DNA of 64,000 nt from NCBI RefSeq assembly GCF_040802235.1, contig NC_133167.1, forward strand, positions 263,001-327,000, given 5' to 3'. The notes under the pieces were generated by a model. That model saw only the letters and a list, made by a program, of their open reading frames with translations, made no database searches and was not told where the DNA came from. Source of the stretch: Manis javanica (Eukaryota; Chordata; Mammalia; Pholidota; Manidae). The translations under genes and the position numbers were made by a program. Positions 13,156 through 61,124 of the stretch are shown here, in pieces; the first letter of the stretch is position 1; every line of letters begins with the position of its first letter.

Positions 13156-13294
13156 CTTCCCTCCCCGGCAGCCGACTGAGCGGCGTCGCTCCGACGGCTC
13201 GGCCGCGCGACGCGACGGGCCGCCGCCGGGGCCAATCCGGGCGCGGGCGGGCCCGGCGGGCGCGGCGGGGCGGGGCCGGAAGCGCGCCGGCGCC

Positions 13295-13672
13295 GCCATC
13301 CTGGCGTACGGCGGCGCCGGCGCGGGGGGCCGGGCCCCGCGCTCGGCTGCCCGGCGGCCTGATCCGCGCGCCCCGGACACCCCTACAGCTGCCCGCCGGG
13401 GCACGTGAGCTGACGCGCGGGGGCGGCACGGCCTCGGGCGGAGGCGTCGGCCCTCCGGGCATAGGGCCCGTCAGCGCGGCCATCTTGCCGTACGGACGGC
13501 CTTTGCGCCATGTCGCCGTACGGAGCCGCGGGCCCGGGATGCCCCCGCCTGCCCCCGACGCCGCGAGCCGCGGGCTGCGCCCAGCCGGTGCCGATGCCCC
13601 GGGCGCGCCGAGGGCCGGGCGGGCGCGCGGGCTCGCGGGGCGGCGGGCGCGCGCCGCCATCTTGCCGTACGG
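13295..13672 (+). promoter_or_regulatory. four-copy composite motif array (YY1-like core + CCGTACGG)
   Basis: Copies of GCCATCTTGCCGTACGG lie at 13295-13311 (variant with CCTGGCGTACGG), 13479-13495 (perfect), 13507-13523 (GCCATGTCGCCGTACGG) and 13656-13672 (perfect). All have the same orientation. CCATCTTG is the reverse complement of the AAGATGG core of YY1 sites. CCGTACGG is a perfect 8-bp palindrome for which I know no factor. All four lie between the two divergent start codons. Confidence 0.85.
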
Positions 13673-13804
13673 GGGCCGCGGGGCCGGCTCCCACGTCCCG
13701 CAGCCGTGTCGCCGCGCGCCCTCCCCTCGGGGCGGTCCCGCTCGGGGCTCGGCGCGGCGAAGCGACGGCCGGAGCCTGGTGCGGCGCGGCGGCCGAGGCC
13801 CGAG

Positions 13805-49916
<36,112 letters not shown>

Positions 49917-50060
49917 CCCAGAGTGGAGCTTCGTCCAGAGCAGGGCCTGGCCGCGTGGCGCTGTGACGCTTTGCCTCTGCCCCGCAGCCCGTGGGTGTGG
50001 CTCGGGTCTCCTGGGCTCCAGAGTGTTGCCATCTGTCCATGTAATGGCAGAGAAAAACCA

Positions 50061-50066
50061 AATAAA
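50061..50066 (+). terminator. THAP4: THAP4 poly(A) signal
   Basis: A canonical AATAAA lies 145 nt after the stop codon, followed by a GT-rich element (acttgtgtgg near 50107). The implied 3'UTR is short, about 49917-50085. Confidence 0.85.
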
Positions 50067-52025
50067 AGGCCTTTATTTTTATGGCTGAGCATTTTGCATA
50101 TCCTCACTTGTGTGGACTATACATTTCTTTCATCTGCTGGTAACTGTTTGCTTTCCAGTCTTTTCCCTCAAATTTAAGAAGAGGCAACTCTCTTCTCTTT
50201 TTCTTCTTGCAGTTCTGACAAGATCTAAGTAATCACGAATCTGGACTAGAGAAGTCAGCAACAGGCTGAAGACAGAGGGACCGAACGGATCACAGCTCTC
50301 CCGTTGCCCCTGAGCAGCGACTCTTCCCCACGAAGGGCGTCTGCAGGGCAAGGGGCGGTGGAGTTTAGAACTGATACGTTCTTTCCTCCACAATGTAGTG
50401 CTTTCAGGAGCGTGTTTGTTTATGACAGAGGTTTCCGATCCAAACGCGCACCCGGCCCCTCACACTGTCACCCAGCTCACCACCTGCTAATGTTTCCATT
50501 CTAACTGCTCCATCTCCTCTTTGCTGGAGTATGTTTAAGCAAATTCCAGACACAATGTCATTTGCTTCTAAATGCTTCAATATATATGTAAATACAAAGC
50601 CTTTTTCTTTTTCCTGACCGCCCGCCCAATGAGAAGCCACACCAGGACACACTAACGTGGGTGTGGGTGAAGGTGGATGGCTGCTGTAGGCCCCCTTCCC
50701 CAAGCCTGCGGACAAAAGACATCACCAGGTGGGGTTGTCAGAGAGACCAGGGCCATTGTGGAAGGAACTGGGCTGGTGACCCTGATGCCAAGGGGCACGG
50801 GGAAGCAGGTGCAGGGCGTGTGTAGGTATCAGGTGGGACTCCTGGGCAGAGTGCCGTCCAGCTGCGCACCTGTGAAACTAGACAAGTCGGGTGCCTCTAG
50901 GATGCCTCAGAGGGGCCCAAGGGGTGGACAGTCCCATTCTAGAAGGAGAGGTTGGAAAGGGGGAGTGACGGGCCCCGGGCAAGTCCAGAACTTAAGGCTG
51001 CAGAGTAATCCTCTCAGGCTCGCTGGGCTGCCTCCCAGACACACCAGGTGGTGGTCCGGCCCACAGTGCAGTTCTCGGGGGTTGGTGTGCATGCCTGCGG
51101 CCCACCCTGGGCTGGAAGCACACACTGGTGACTATCCTTCTGGGGCACCCTAGTGGGTGCTCTGCGGTGGCCCCACCATGTGGGGCATGGGGCACGAGCC
51201 TGAGGCATGGGCCAGCCCACCCTTCGGAATCTGGGTGGAGGTGGCAAGGCCCCCATGGCGCCCATTCTGTGCACCGGCAGAGATGGCACCTCACAGATGC
51301 AGGGTGCCATCCATGTTTATAGCCTGTGCCCCCCAGAGGGGTGGCAGAAGAAAGTGGGGAGCAGGCCCTGAGGCTCTGGGCCGTCAGGATCAGGAGCCTG
51401 CTTCTGTTTGATGGCTGGCTGGTCCCCCACTGTGTCCACTGATCTCCCCTGGATTCGGCCACACCCTGCATATTCCCTGAACTGGCTCTCTCAAAACTGT
51501 CAGTGTGGGTGGGCCGAGAATCTTCCACACTTGAAGGTCTGCTTGCTTCTCCGCGAGCAGTTGCATCGGTGGTTGTCCCTTGCACACTGGGCTGAGGTGC
51601 TCAGGAGAGGCCTGGCTGCTGGGCACTGGGTCTGCTTGGTGGCTCCCTCAGCCTGCCAGCCAGCCGTGCTTCTAACAAACCCTGGCCACACATGCAGTTC
51701 AGCCACGTTCTTTGTCACTTTATAACAAGGACCACCTTTCCTCCAGCTTCCAAGAACACAACCCTCATGTCCGGCCGGGATCTCACCAGGATGGCCTTTG
51801 CCACCCACATTCTGTTCATAATCGCTGGGGCTTCTCCAAGACAGACTTTCTCTACAACTCTCCTTTTCTTTCTGGTTTCTCACCAGAATCATACAAAATG
51901 GGCCATTCACAGCGATGTAGGCCCCTCTAGCTGCACCTCCAAACCCTCCGAGCCTCAGCGTGCCACCCAGTCCCAGAGCTGTGCCCACATTTGTAGCTGT
52001 TACGATTTCCACTTGTCCATGACGG

Positions 52026-52355
52026 TTTGTCTCAGTCCATCCAGGCTGCTGTCGTGGAAATGCATAAACTGGGTGGCTTATAAAGAAAGAATTATTTCTC
52101 ACAGTTCTGCAGGCCGGAAGCCCAAGATTCAGGTGCCAGCCAACCCGGCCCGGTGAGAGGCTCTGCCCTCGGGGACAGCTGCTCCCCACTACAGCTGTGG
52201 TAGTGTTCAAGCCAGCCCTCTGGTCTCTCAGGGCACGGATCACATCATGGGGGTGCATCATGTCCCGATCCCTCCCAAAAGCCCACTTCTTCGTACTATC
52301 TCCTTGGGGGTGAAGATTTCACCATAGGAATTTGGGGGAAAATGTTCATAGCGCT
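52026..52355. repeat. degenerate mammalian interspersed repeat
   Basis: It contains gtctcagtccatccaggctg, then aactgggtggcttataaaga and attatttctcacagttctgc, later cataggaatttgggggaaaa. This order occurs in a widespread mammalian repeat whose family name I do not assign. Confidence 0.55.
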
Positions 52356-53819
52356 GAGGGAAGGAGGCTGGGCCCAGAGGCATCACCACTGCTGGGGCTG
52401 GGCCAGGGAGCCTGGGACTCAGGACCCACTCCACCCAGCTGGAAGGGGGTCCAGAGGGCAGCACCCCAAGCACAGCAGGGGAGGGGGCCTGGCAGCAGGA
52501 GATGAGCCAGATGCAGCCCCCTCACCTGGCTCCTCTGTGCCACTGGCTGGGGAGCTGGCCACAGCCTGGAGGATGCCCCAGGCGGGGTGCTGGGCGTCTG
52601 CATTCCGTAGTTCAGACTCGGCCCTCTCCCATCCGTCCCCTGTGGTCTGGAAGGCTAAGGCCCACCGGTCCACCCTGTCCTGCACAGGCAGACTCACGTG
52701 TCTGCTGGTCTCACTTTGCTGAGGCCAAAACGAATGGTGGCAGCAGCCAGACCCCGTTATGTTTCCCGCCTCCCGCTGGCAGTGGGGGTGGGTCTCGACT
52801 CCACTTGCTCAGGGCTTGCAGTCTGGCAAGAACGTCCCTATGCCTGACTGTGTGTGTGCCCTGCAAAGCTCACACCAGGAAGCCCATGCAAAAGCTGAGC
52901 CCCCTTGAAGTGCCAGTCATGGGGGTACTTGTGCCCTGCAGCTCCAGGTAAGGCTGGTGGGGGGAGCCCCTCCTCACACCAGGCCACCACTCGCTGCTGC
53001 TGTGGCCCTTGGCAACCCAGTCAAGTGCAGTGTTTTCCCGTGATGGACTGACGGGAGGTGCTCCACAGTCCCATAGGGGGCTGAATGGGGCCCCGCAGTC
53101 CCCGGCGGCTGCATGCTCCAAGCCTGGTTCTCGGTGGGGATCAGAGACCACAGACAGCTGACGTGCTCGCCCGGGCCAGGCTGCTCTGCTTCCAGCCCCT
53201 TCTGTGTGCAGGACCAGGAAACTGCCCTATAGTTTACTTTCTCACGTGTGTTCGCCGGGCTGCGTGAGATCTCATTGCAGACTCCGGCTTCCCTCGCTGC
53301 TTTAGCCCGGGACGTGCATGCTGTTGAAAGAAAAATGCGTGCATCCAAACTAGTGTTTCCAAATCAAATTTATTATAAAATTCGTTACTTTAAAATTCTT
53401 TGGTTTTACCTCTTTGAAGATGAAAATCTTGGTTCTTTACATTATTTGCTCAGTCCTACAGGATACATAGAATTATTTCAGAATAATGTTATTAACAGGA
53501 CTGAGGTTTTGGACTTTTTGCTATTGTTTTCACACCTTCCTGTCACTGGTGACATGAAGTTAAAATGTATTCTGATTGGAACAGGTGATCTGTCTAGGTG
53601 CTTGTGTCCCCAGCCTGATGTGCGGCTTCATTTGTCACAAACTGTCCTTGTAAGTTAGTTTTGCTCATGCAGAACATCTTACATGACTTCACGGTCAGTG
53701 CAGAGGCCTTTGCCCAGCAGAGTTGTGCTGCTCCGAGAGGTGGCCCGGCCACTGACCCAGTACCACCCCAGTGCAGGGCATCTGCTCATTTCCAGTCTGC
53801 TGCCAAGTCAGGTAACACT

Positions 53820-54380
53820 GCGTGGGTAACCTCGTGTGCACGTCGTTCGGGACTTTTGCCAGTGTATCTCCAGGGTAGATTCCTAGAAGTGGGGCTGCCA
53901 GTCCATAAATGCGTATGTGAGGTGCCCAGGGCCACCCCATCAGTGTGCCATTTGCATTCCCACAGCCTCTGTGAGGTTGCTGGCCTGTGAGGGGGAACCA
54001 CCATCTTGTCAAAGTTGAATGAAGGCCTCCTAATAAGTGAGAAATGGCATCTTGGGGTAGTTTGGGTTTGCATTTCTCTTATATTCTGTTTTTTTTCTGG
54101 ATGTTTGGAGCTGCTGGGCTCTTTGGAATTAGGAATATTAATCCTACTATTCTTAATTTTAAGGTACCACTTTTGTTGAGGTAAAATACACTATTATGAC
54201 AAAGGTCACCATTTTAACCATTTTAAAGTATATTAAAATAGTAAGTGTACAGCTAGATGGTATTTAGTACATTCACAATGTTATGCAACCATCACCTCTA
54301 CTTTTAAAACATTTTCGTCGCTGCAAAGGGACACCTGTGCCCACTAGACGGCCGCCCCAGCCCGACAGACACTGCTTCCT
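53820..54380 (-). mobile_element. old L1 3' region (antisense)
   Basis: The plus strand has gtgtatctccagggtagatt then cctagaagtggggctgccag and, near 54170, ttgttgaggtaaaatacact with aatgttatgcaaccatcacc. This is the reverse of an old L1M ORF2 end and 3'UTR. Confidence 0.65.
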
Positions 54381-54978
54381 GTCTCAAGGTACAAATATTT
54401 TTTGAAAATACTAGGTGTTATGAACATCTTTTTCCATTTATTATTCCTAAATTTTAAATCATGTTTGGGAAGGTGTTACCCACACCCCAATTACAAAGGA
54501 AGCCACCCATTTTTTCTGGCATTTCATGGTTATAGATGCTCTTGGGTCCATGTGGAATCCGCCCCTGCGGCTCCTGGCTTTTCCCCGGCGGCTTACCGCT
54601 GCCCCCGCGTCAGCAAGCACGCGGCTGCCCGGGGCCGCTCCGTCACAGACACGGCATTGTAGGCGTGGGGTCTGCCTCGGGCCCACCCAGGCCTGTCTGC
54701 AGGGAGCCCGGCACCCTGTGGTTCAGGGGCAGACCCGCAGAGATGGTGCTGGGCCCTCCCCTCTCCTCCTCTTTTTAAGGGTTTTCCCAGCTGTGTTTGG
54801 CTTTTTTAAAATTTTCCTCTCCTGTGAACTTTATAATTAGCTTATTGGGATCCAGAAAAAAAAGCCCATGCTGGTATTTTCATAAGGATTGTATGAAATT
54901 TATAAATTTACAAGTGAGGCATCTCTTCTGTGAGACAGATTTCCTGGCACTTGTGCCCCCCGCTCACATGTCCCTCGG

Positions 54979-54984
54979 TTTATT
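54979..54984 (-). terminator. BOK: candidate BOK poly(A) signal
   Basis: AATAAA on the minus strand (TTTATT on plus), about 1.42 kb downstream of the BOK stop. It is the first canonical signal I found on that side. The implied 3'UTR length is plausible for BOK, but the site is inferred only. Confidence 0.45.
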
Positions 54985-56403
54985 TAGTTTTCCTCACATA
55001 GGGCTCACGTTTACTTTTGTGCTGCTGTCAGAAAAGAGGCTCCGCTCCACTGTGCCCTCTGACACCGTGAGGATGGCCAGCCTGTGTGCCTTCCGAGTCC
55101 TGTGTTGGTCACATTGCTTCCCTCTGCTGGATACATACCAAAGGATTCCTCCAGGAAGCAGAGGAATGCATGCCTGCCCCGACCCTTCCCTCCCTCAGTG
55201 GCCATGGCCAAGGCCACAGCCTCCGAGGCAGAGTGAACAGCCGGCCCTGGGGAGGTAAGTGCCTGCATGAAAGCCTCATCTGGGGGCCTCCGTCTCATCA
55301 GGACCAGGTGGGGGGCTGGGCCAGGAGACGGCGGGTGCCCGGCTCAACCGTATGTCCTACAGAAGGGAGACAGGCTGGGCGAGGCCCCGCCACAGCCCTC
55401 CAGAGTACCTGTGTCCTAGCCAGAGCCCTCAGGCTTCAGGAAGACATCCCTGCACCAGGAAGCAGGGAGGGGGGCCGGCCCTGTGGGCCCCACAGGAAAA
55501 GCACCCTCAGAAAAGCAAAGGCATGGGCGTGGCTGACATAGGCCGGCAGCCAGCCACGGAGAGGAAGGCGACTGGGCACCTGCCGCGTGACAGCTGTATG
55601 TGTGCGGATGTGCGCGCATGTGCGTGTGCCATGGCGGGTGGCAGAAGCTGCCTTAATTAGGGAGATGCTGGGAACTCCAGTGCTTCCTGTCCTAACACTG
55701 GGTTCACTGCCCCATCCAGTCGCAGGTGGTCGCACTCCACTGCCAGAAACTTTACTGGAATCGGACAATGCACACGCCAGCCTTGCCCGTGGGCTTGTGT
55801 TCATGGGTCAGGTGTTTGGGTCTGGGCCCCACTCCCCTAGTCCCTGCCACACAGGGACCCTGCTTTAGGGTGCACACTCCCCTCCAGAAATGGGGTCAGC
55901 AATGAGCACACAAGCCAGACGCTCTGTTTGCAGGGTCAGGAAGACCCCACGGCTCCCCTAGGCCTGGCCAGGCCAGAGGCACCTTCAGACCAGATGTGCA
56001 GGGCCCACTGCCCTTGGGGACGGAGACCGACTCGTGTCCTGACATGGCCCCCTGCACTGGTGGGACCCCCGTGTCCAGTGACAGCTAGGTGCTCCCAGCT
56101 CCTCTGACTTTGAGCCTGGGAGGTGACTCTCTTTCTGGCTCCAGAAAGAAAGGAGATAAGCAGGGGTCCCAGGCAAAGAGGAGCAGTGAAGAGGGGCCAC
56201 AGATCGATGCTGAAGCCCAGCTCCAGGCCCAGGGAAGCCCCAGTCTCCTTCCAGAAGGCCCTAGCCTGTGGAGGAGGCTCAGGACCAGGCCTCCAGCAAT
56301 GGGGCAGGGCGCCTAGCTTGGACAGGGAGGAGGGTGATGATTTTGGGGGTCAGGGCCTACTCGGTCGGAGGGCCTGGCTGTGGCCTCTGGTCCTGCTGAC
56401 CAC

Positions 56404-56529
56404 TCATCTCTCTGGCAACAGCACAAAGAAGGTGGCCTTCAGAAAGCGGCCAAAGCTGCAGAGTGTGGCCACCAGCCAATGGGACCGGAAGCCAGGGTCG
56501 GTGCTGACCACACACTTGAGGACATCGGT
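56404..56529 (-). CDS. BOK: BOK terminal coding exon (tail anchor)
   Basis: The acceptor CCTCCAG precedes ACCGATGTCC; 42 codons including the stop TGA at 56404-56406. It encodes the end of BH2 and the C-terminal hydrophobic segment. Confidence 0.95.
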   Translation of the reverse strand, partial: TDVLKCVVSTDPGFRSHWLVATLCSFGRFLKATFFVLLPER

Positions 56530-57637
56530 CTGGAGGGAAAGAGGAGACAGTTAGTGGGCCTGAGGTGCAGACTCGGTGGGCAGGAAGGGGAGGGAGGGGC
56601 TCCGGGTGCAGAGAGGAGCCTGCTGTGCCAGTGCCCGGGTGCCCACTCCCAGCTCAGCTGCCAGCCGCCTGCCCAAAGGCTGCAAACATCTCTGCCCCTC
56701 CTGTAGGGCACCCCCAAGGACAAATGCAGCCTCAAGCCCTCCCTGAGAACAGGAGTAGGAACTGAGCTTCCCCAAAGCCCAAGGATTGGGCACACTCCTT
56801 ACTACCGTTTCCAGCTAAGCAATGAAATCTTTTCCCCACAGTCTGACCACAGTGTCGGTCTGTCCTCCCCGCTCCCGGGGCCAGCCCTAGGGGAAGGCAG
56901 GAGGAGGCCGAAGCCTCAGGGATTGTGTGCCAAGGGTTGGCGCAGCGACCCGAGCCATCCTGGAAGCCACCTTCACCCCCAAGTGCCACCTTCCAGCAGA
57001 CAGCAGCTCCCACCAACTGCTGGGGTGCTTCACACACCCTTGCCAACCACCCATTTCACAAGCTGAGATCACCTATGAGGGGGGCCAACCCCATGGCCAC
57101 GGCCCAGCAGCCTCCACGGCTTGGCCAGGGCGGAGCAACTGGTTGGGTGCATGGAGATAGTGGCCTAACGACTCTGACACCCATGCCTGTGGGCTGCAGA
57201 GGGGCTAGATCCCGGCTTGGGTGGGGAGGCCAGGAGAGGGTGCTCTGTGTGGTGCTGGGGTTTTCCCTCTGAGAGGGCTGGAGTTCTGCCCTCCCAGGTG
57301 ATGGGGCCCACGCCTTCTGCCAGGCAGAGGCTCCGGGCCACAGGTTTCTGGGGACAGGGCAGCACTGGAGCTGGGCAACCAGGGCCTCGTGCCCCACCCC
57401 TTGGTACACTCACTCTCCCATCTCCAACCTAGCAACCCCCCTTCCTGGTGCCCCTACCCCCAGGCCCTCTCACCCATCCACCGCGCCTCCTCAGCCAAGC
57501 CACCAGGGTCTTGCGCACAAACTCTCCAAGGCAGTCGACGAGAGCGTGGACCACGGCGGGCTGGGCCTGCCGCACACAGTCCACAGCCAGCCCCGCGGCC
57601 ACCGAGTACAGGGACACCACCTTGCCCCACGTGATGC
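56404..57637 (-). CDS. BOK: BOK, BCL-2 family effector (last two coding exons; gene continues off the right edge)
   Basis: BOK is a BAX/BAK-like pro-apoptotic BCL-2 protein acting at ER and mitochondrial membranes. Exons here are 57474-57637 and 56404-56529. They encode about 96 C-terminal residues of a protein that is 212 aa in human. The first contains the BH1 core with T-W-G-K in place of the usual N-W-G-R, as in known BOK, then V-V-S-L-Y-S-V-A-A-G-L-A-V-D-C-V. The BH2 region follows (V-A-W-L-R-R-R-G-G-W, then T-D-V-L-K-C-V). The end is the hydrophobic tail W-L-V-A-T-L-C-S-F-G-R-F-L-K-A-T-F-F-V-L with L-P-E-R and stop. Splice sites and phases agree. The BH3-coding and first exons are not in the window, so intron 3 exceeds 6.3 kb. 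Confidence 0.95.
57474..57637 (-). CDS. BOK: BOK penultimate coding exon (BH1-BH2)
   Basis: The acceptor TCCTGCAG precedes GCATCACGTGGGG, and the donor is GGATGG|GTGAG. It encodes G-I-T-W-G-K-V-V-S-L to L-R-R-R-G-G-W, phase 1 in, phase 0 out. It is very close to remembered human BOK. Confidence 0.95.
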
Positions 57638-58366
57638 CTGCAGGAGAGACAGACACTGGTCAGCAGAAGGCTCCTGAACTCCTCCTGTCCCGTTCTCAGG
57701 GTCACAGGAAGGGGTTGAGCCCTCTGCCACAACCCCTGCCACTCCACCAATGACTGGGGGCAGCACACAGGCTCCCCACCTGGACAGGGTGCCCAGCTAG
57801 CTGACTGCCTGGAGCAAGCCCCAGTCACCAGGGGCTGCAGGGCAGTCGTGCCCACCCTCAGGTCTTAGGGGAAGATTTCTCAAGCTTCCGTTACACACCT
57901 GTACACCTGCCCACCTGTGTTAGAGCCCAGGACGACCCCGCTCCGCCCACCCCACCATCTGCTAGAGGGACAGCAAGGAGGGCTGCACACAGCAAACAGC
58001 AAGGAGCCTCAAGGTGCACCTGCCACGACTTGTCTCCTGACCTGCCCCGCAAGGGCAGCAGGACTTTGTTCTCATAAAGAAACTGGGACCCACGGGGGGC
58101 ACAACCTGCCCCAGACCATGAGCTCCCAAGAGGCAGAGCGGAGATGGAGCCCACCTGGGAGGAAAAGCAGAGGAAGGGCACCCCGAAGGATGTGTGCAAG
58201 CTCTAGCGTGCAAGTTCCCTGAGCATGTAAAGTCGGCAGGAGGGAAGACCTTTCAAAATAAATATGAGCACAGAATGTGAACAGATGAGCCACAGAAAAA
58301 AATACACTTGGCATATGAAAGATGCTTTCCCTTGGTAATCATCAAAGAAGGCCTGTTAAAATGACA

Positions 58367-59900
58367 CGCTACTACAAAGCCACAGTAATCAAGACGATTC
58401 GGTACTGGCACAAGAACAGAGCCACAGACCAGTGGAACAGAACAGAGACTCCAGACATTAACCCAAACATATATGGTCATTAATATTCGATAAAGGAGCC
58501 ATGGACATACAATGGGGAAATGACAGTCTCTTCAGCAGATGCTGCTGGCGAAACTGGACAGCTACATGTAAGAGAATGAAACCTGATCACTGTCTAACCC
58601 CAAACACAAAAGTAAATTCGAAATGGATCAAAGACCTGAATGTAAGTCATAAAACCATAAAACTCTTAGAAAAAAACCTAGGCAAAAATCTCTTGAACAT
58701 AAACATGAGCGACTTCTTCTTGAACATATCTCCCCGGGCAAGGGAAACAAAAGCAAAAATGAACAAGTGGGACTATATCAAGCTGAAAAGCTTCTGTACA
58801 GCAAAGGACACCATCAGTAGAACAAAAAGATATCCTACAGCATGGGAGAATATATTCATAAATGACAGATCCGATAAAGGCTTGACATCCAAAATATATA
58901 AAGAGCTCACACACCTCAACAAACAAAAAGCAAATAAGGCAATTAAAAAATGGGCAGAGGAGCTGAACAGACAGTTCTCCAAAGAAGAAATTCAGATGGC
59001 CAACAGACACATGAAAAGATGCTCCACATGGCTTGTCATCAGAGAAATGCAAATTAAAACCACAATGAGATATCACCTCACACCAGTAAGGATGGCCACC
59101 ATCCAAAACACAAACAACAACAAATGTTGGCGAGGATGTGGAGAAAGGAGAACCCTCCTACACTGCTGGTGGGAATGTAAATTAGTTCAACCATTGTGGA
59201 AAGCAGTATGGAGGTTCCACAAAAAGCTCAAAATAGAAATACCATTTGACCCAGGAATTCCACTTCTAGGAATTTACCCCAAGAATGCAGCAGCCCAGTG
59301 AAAAAGACATATGCACCCCTATGTTTATCGCAGCACTATTTACAATAGCCAAGAAATGGAAGCAACCTAAGTGTCCATCAGTAGATGAATGGATAAAGAA
59401 GATGTGGTACATATACACAATGGAATATTATTCAGCCATAAGAAGAAAACAAATCCTACCATTTGCAACAACATGGATGGAGCTAGAGGGTATTATGCTC
59501 AGTGAAATAAGCCAGGCAGAGAGAGACAAGTACCAAATGGTTTCACTCACATGTGGAGAATAAGAACAAAGAAAAACTGAAGGAACAAAACAGCAGCAGA
59601 ATCACAGAACCCAAGAATGGACTAACAGTTACCAAAGGGAAAGGGACTGGGGAGGATGGGTGGGAAGGGAGGGATAAGGGCGGGGAAGAAGAAAGAGGGC
59701 ATTACGATTAGCATGTATAGTGCGTGGGGGGCACGGGGAGGGCTGTGCAACACAGAGAAGACAGGTAGTGATTCTACAGCATCTTACTACACAGATGGAC
59801 AGTGACTGTGAAGGGGTATGTGGGGGGGACTTGGTGAAGGGGGGACCCTAGTAAACATAATGTTCTTCATGTAATCGTAGATTAATGATACCAAAAAAAA
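58367..59900 (+). mobile_element. 5'-truncated lineage-specific L1 (ORF2 end and 3'UTR)
   Basis: About 1.53 kb covering the ORF2 C-terminal third, the 3'UTR and an A-tail (59893-59904). The frame from 58501 reads K-L-K-S-F-C-T-A-K and [17 protein letters not shown]. It stops at 59299-59301, and the rest of ORF2 (M-F-I-A-A-L-F-T-I-A-K) continues in another frame, so it is disabled. A short duplication AAAATGACA (58358-58366 and 59901-59909) may be the target site. Its 3'UTR shares a core with the tails at 21.5 and 37.4 kb but has a different 3' end. Confidence 0.9.
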
Positions 59901-60239
59901 AAAATGACATGGATGCTGTAATCAGATAAGTTTAAATGGCGATGTGAGGATCCAGGTAACTGCAGCCTCGTGACTGTGATGGGAAGACGGCTGGCAGGCG
60001 TGTGGTCTCTGTAATACAAAGGACACAAACGTGCCCAGCATCAGTCCCTGCAGGGAGGGAGCCTAGGGCAGCAGCAAATGCAGGGAGTGAGCATGGGCCC
60101 AACGCACCTTCACACCGCAGCCAGAATAACCTGCTACGAAACAGAAGTCAGCTCGGAGAACACGCGGCCACAAACGCGCACGGCAGCCCTGCGCAGTGTC
60201 CAAAACCACCAGCACCCATGACTGTGAGGGAAAACTAAC

Positions 60240-60374
60240 GCGGTCCACACACAAGACTGCTACCCAGCGCAAAAGGGAACGATACTGACAAGCTACACGT
60301 GGATAAACCTGAGACATGGGGCCCAGTGAAAGCACCAGCCTCAAAGGCCCGGTAAAGGCCCCATGCTTATGAGC
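60240..60374 (+). mobile_element. old L1 3' part, left of an LTR insertion
   Basis: It contains ctacacgtggataaacctga, gacatggggcccagtgaaag and ccagcctcaaaggcccgg, the L1 ORF2-end and 3'UTR layout. It is continued at 60902-61105. Confidence 0.6.
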
Positions 60375-60901
60375 CTGATGAGGAAACACTCAGGAAGTTC
60401 TCAGATCCCTCCCCCTCTTGACAGGTTGGTGGGAAGCCACGAAAGGCAAGGAAACAGTTTCTATTGAGGCTTCAGAAATACAGAGGAATCACAAGGTGCT
60501 TGGGTGCTTGGGATTGAAACAATGTAACAATGTATCCTCCCCCCGACCAGGGTCTCAGTGGTATGCAACAGTTTGTTAATCATAGTCATGGAAGCCTGTT
60601 AGTTTATAATACAGTATCCGGGTAACCTTTACAGAAATGGATTAAAACATAACTAGCATCCTGAATACACCTATAGTGACCTAATAGCTCCCACTGCAAC
60701 GGTTCCTGGGTGCTGACTCCCCCCAGCTTTGTAGTAAATGTATAAAAGGAACGGCCCTGCTGTACTCGGGGTTCACACCTTTGGAGACCACTGTCCCCTG
60801 GGCCCGCAGGTGTGAAATAAACCTCCACCCTCCAAGACCTCTGAGTGTTGCTTGGTTCTTCCGTCAGTGATCCAGTCTGGGTTTTCTGGTTTTCTGTAAC
60901 A
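60375..60901 (+). mobile_element. solo LTR of an endogenous retrovirus
   Basis: This 0.53-kb insertion splits an old L1. It has a TATA box TATAAAAGG (60741-60749) followed 66 bp later by AATAAA (60816-60821), with a T/G-rich U5-like end finishing TTCTGTAACA. This is the arrangement of an LTR U3-R-U5. Edges are set by where L1 sequence stops and resumes. I found no convincing short target duplication and no internal retroviral genes. The element is an old, non-coding remnant. Confidence 0.65.
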
Positions 60902-61105
60902 AGTCCATTTGTAAGAAATGTCCAGAGCAGGCCACACAGCGGATCAGAGGCTGCCAGGGGCTGGGGAGGGGACGTTAGGGGACAGGTTTTCTTCTGGGCA
61001 ATGAGAACTGGTGTGCTGGCTGCACGACGCAGAATACACTGTCACTGAATTCATATCTTAAAATGGTTAACTTACGTGAGGATGTGAACTTAACCTCAAT
61101 AAAAA
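60902..61105 (+). mobile_element. old L1 3'UTR, right of the LTR
   Basis: It contains tccatttgtaagaaatgtcc, gaggctgccaggggctgggg and tgaacttaacctcaataaaa. This is the end of an old L1M 3'UTR, in line with the segment at 60240-60374. Confidence 0.7.
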
Positions 61106-61124
61106 CAAATTTGAAAACCCCATA

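Larger units (their letters stand above)
50086..54978. other. THAP4-BOK intergenic region
   Basis: Between the THAP4 poly(A) site and the likely BOK 3' end. It contains a repeat at 52026-52355, old L1 antisense at 53820-54380, and otherwise unassigned sequence. No gene, RNA gene or CpG island recognised. Confidence 0.65.

Noticed and set aside
58501-59301. 266-codon ORF
   Set aside because: It is the C-terminal part of L1 ORF2 from a truncated element, not a host gene.
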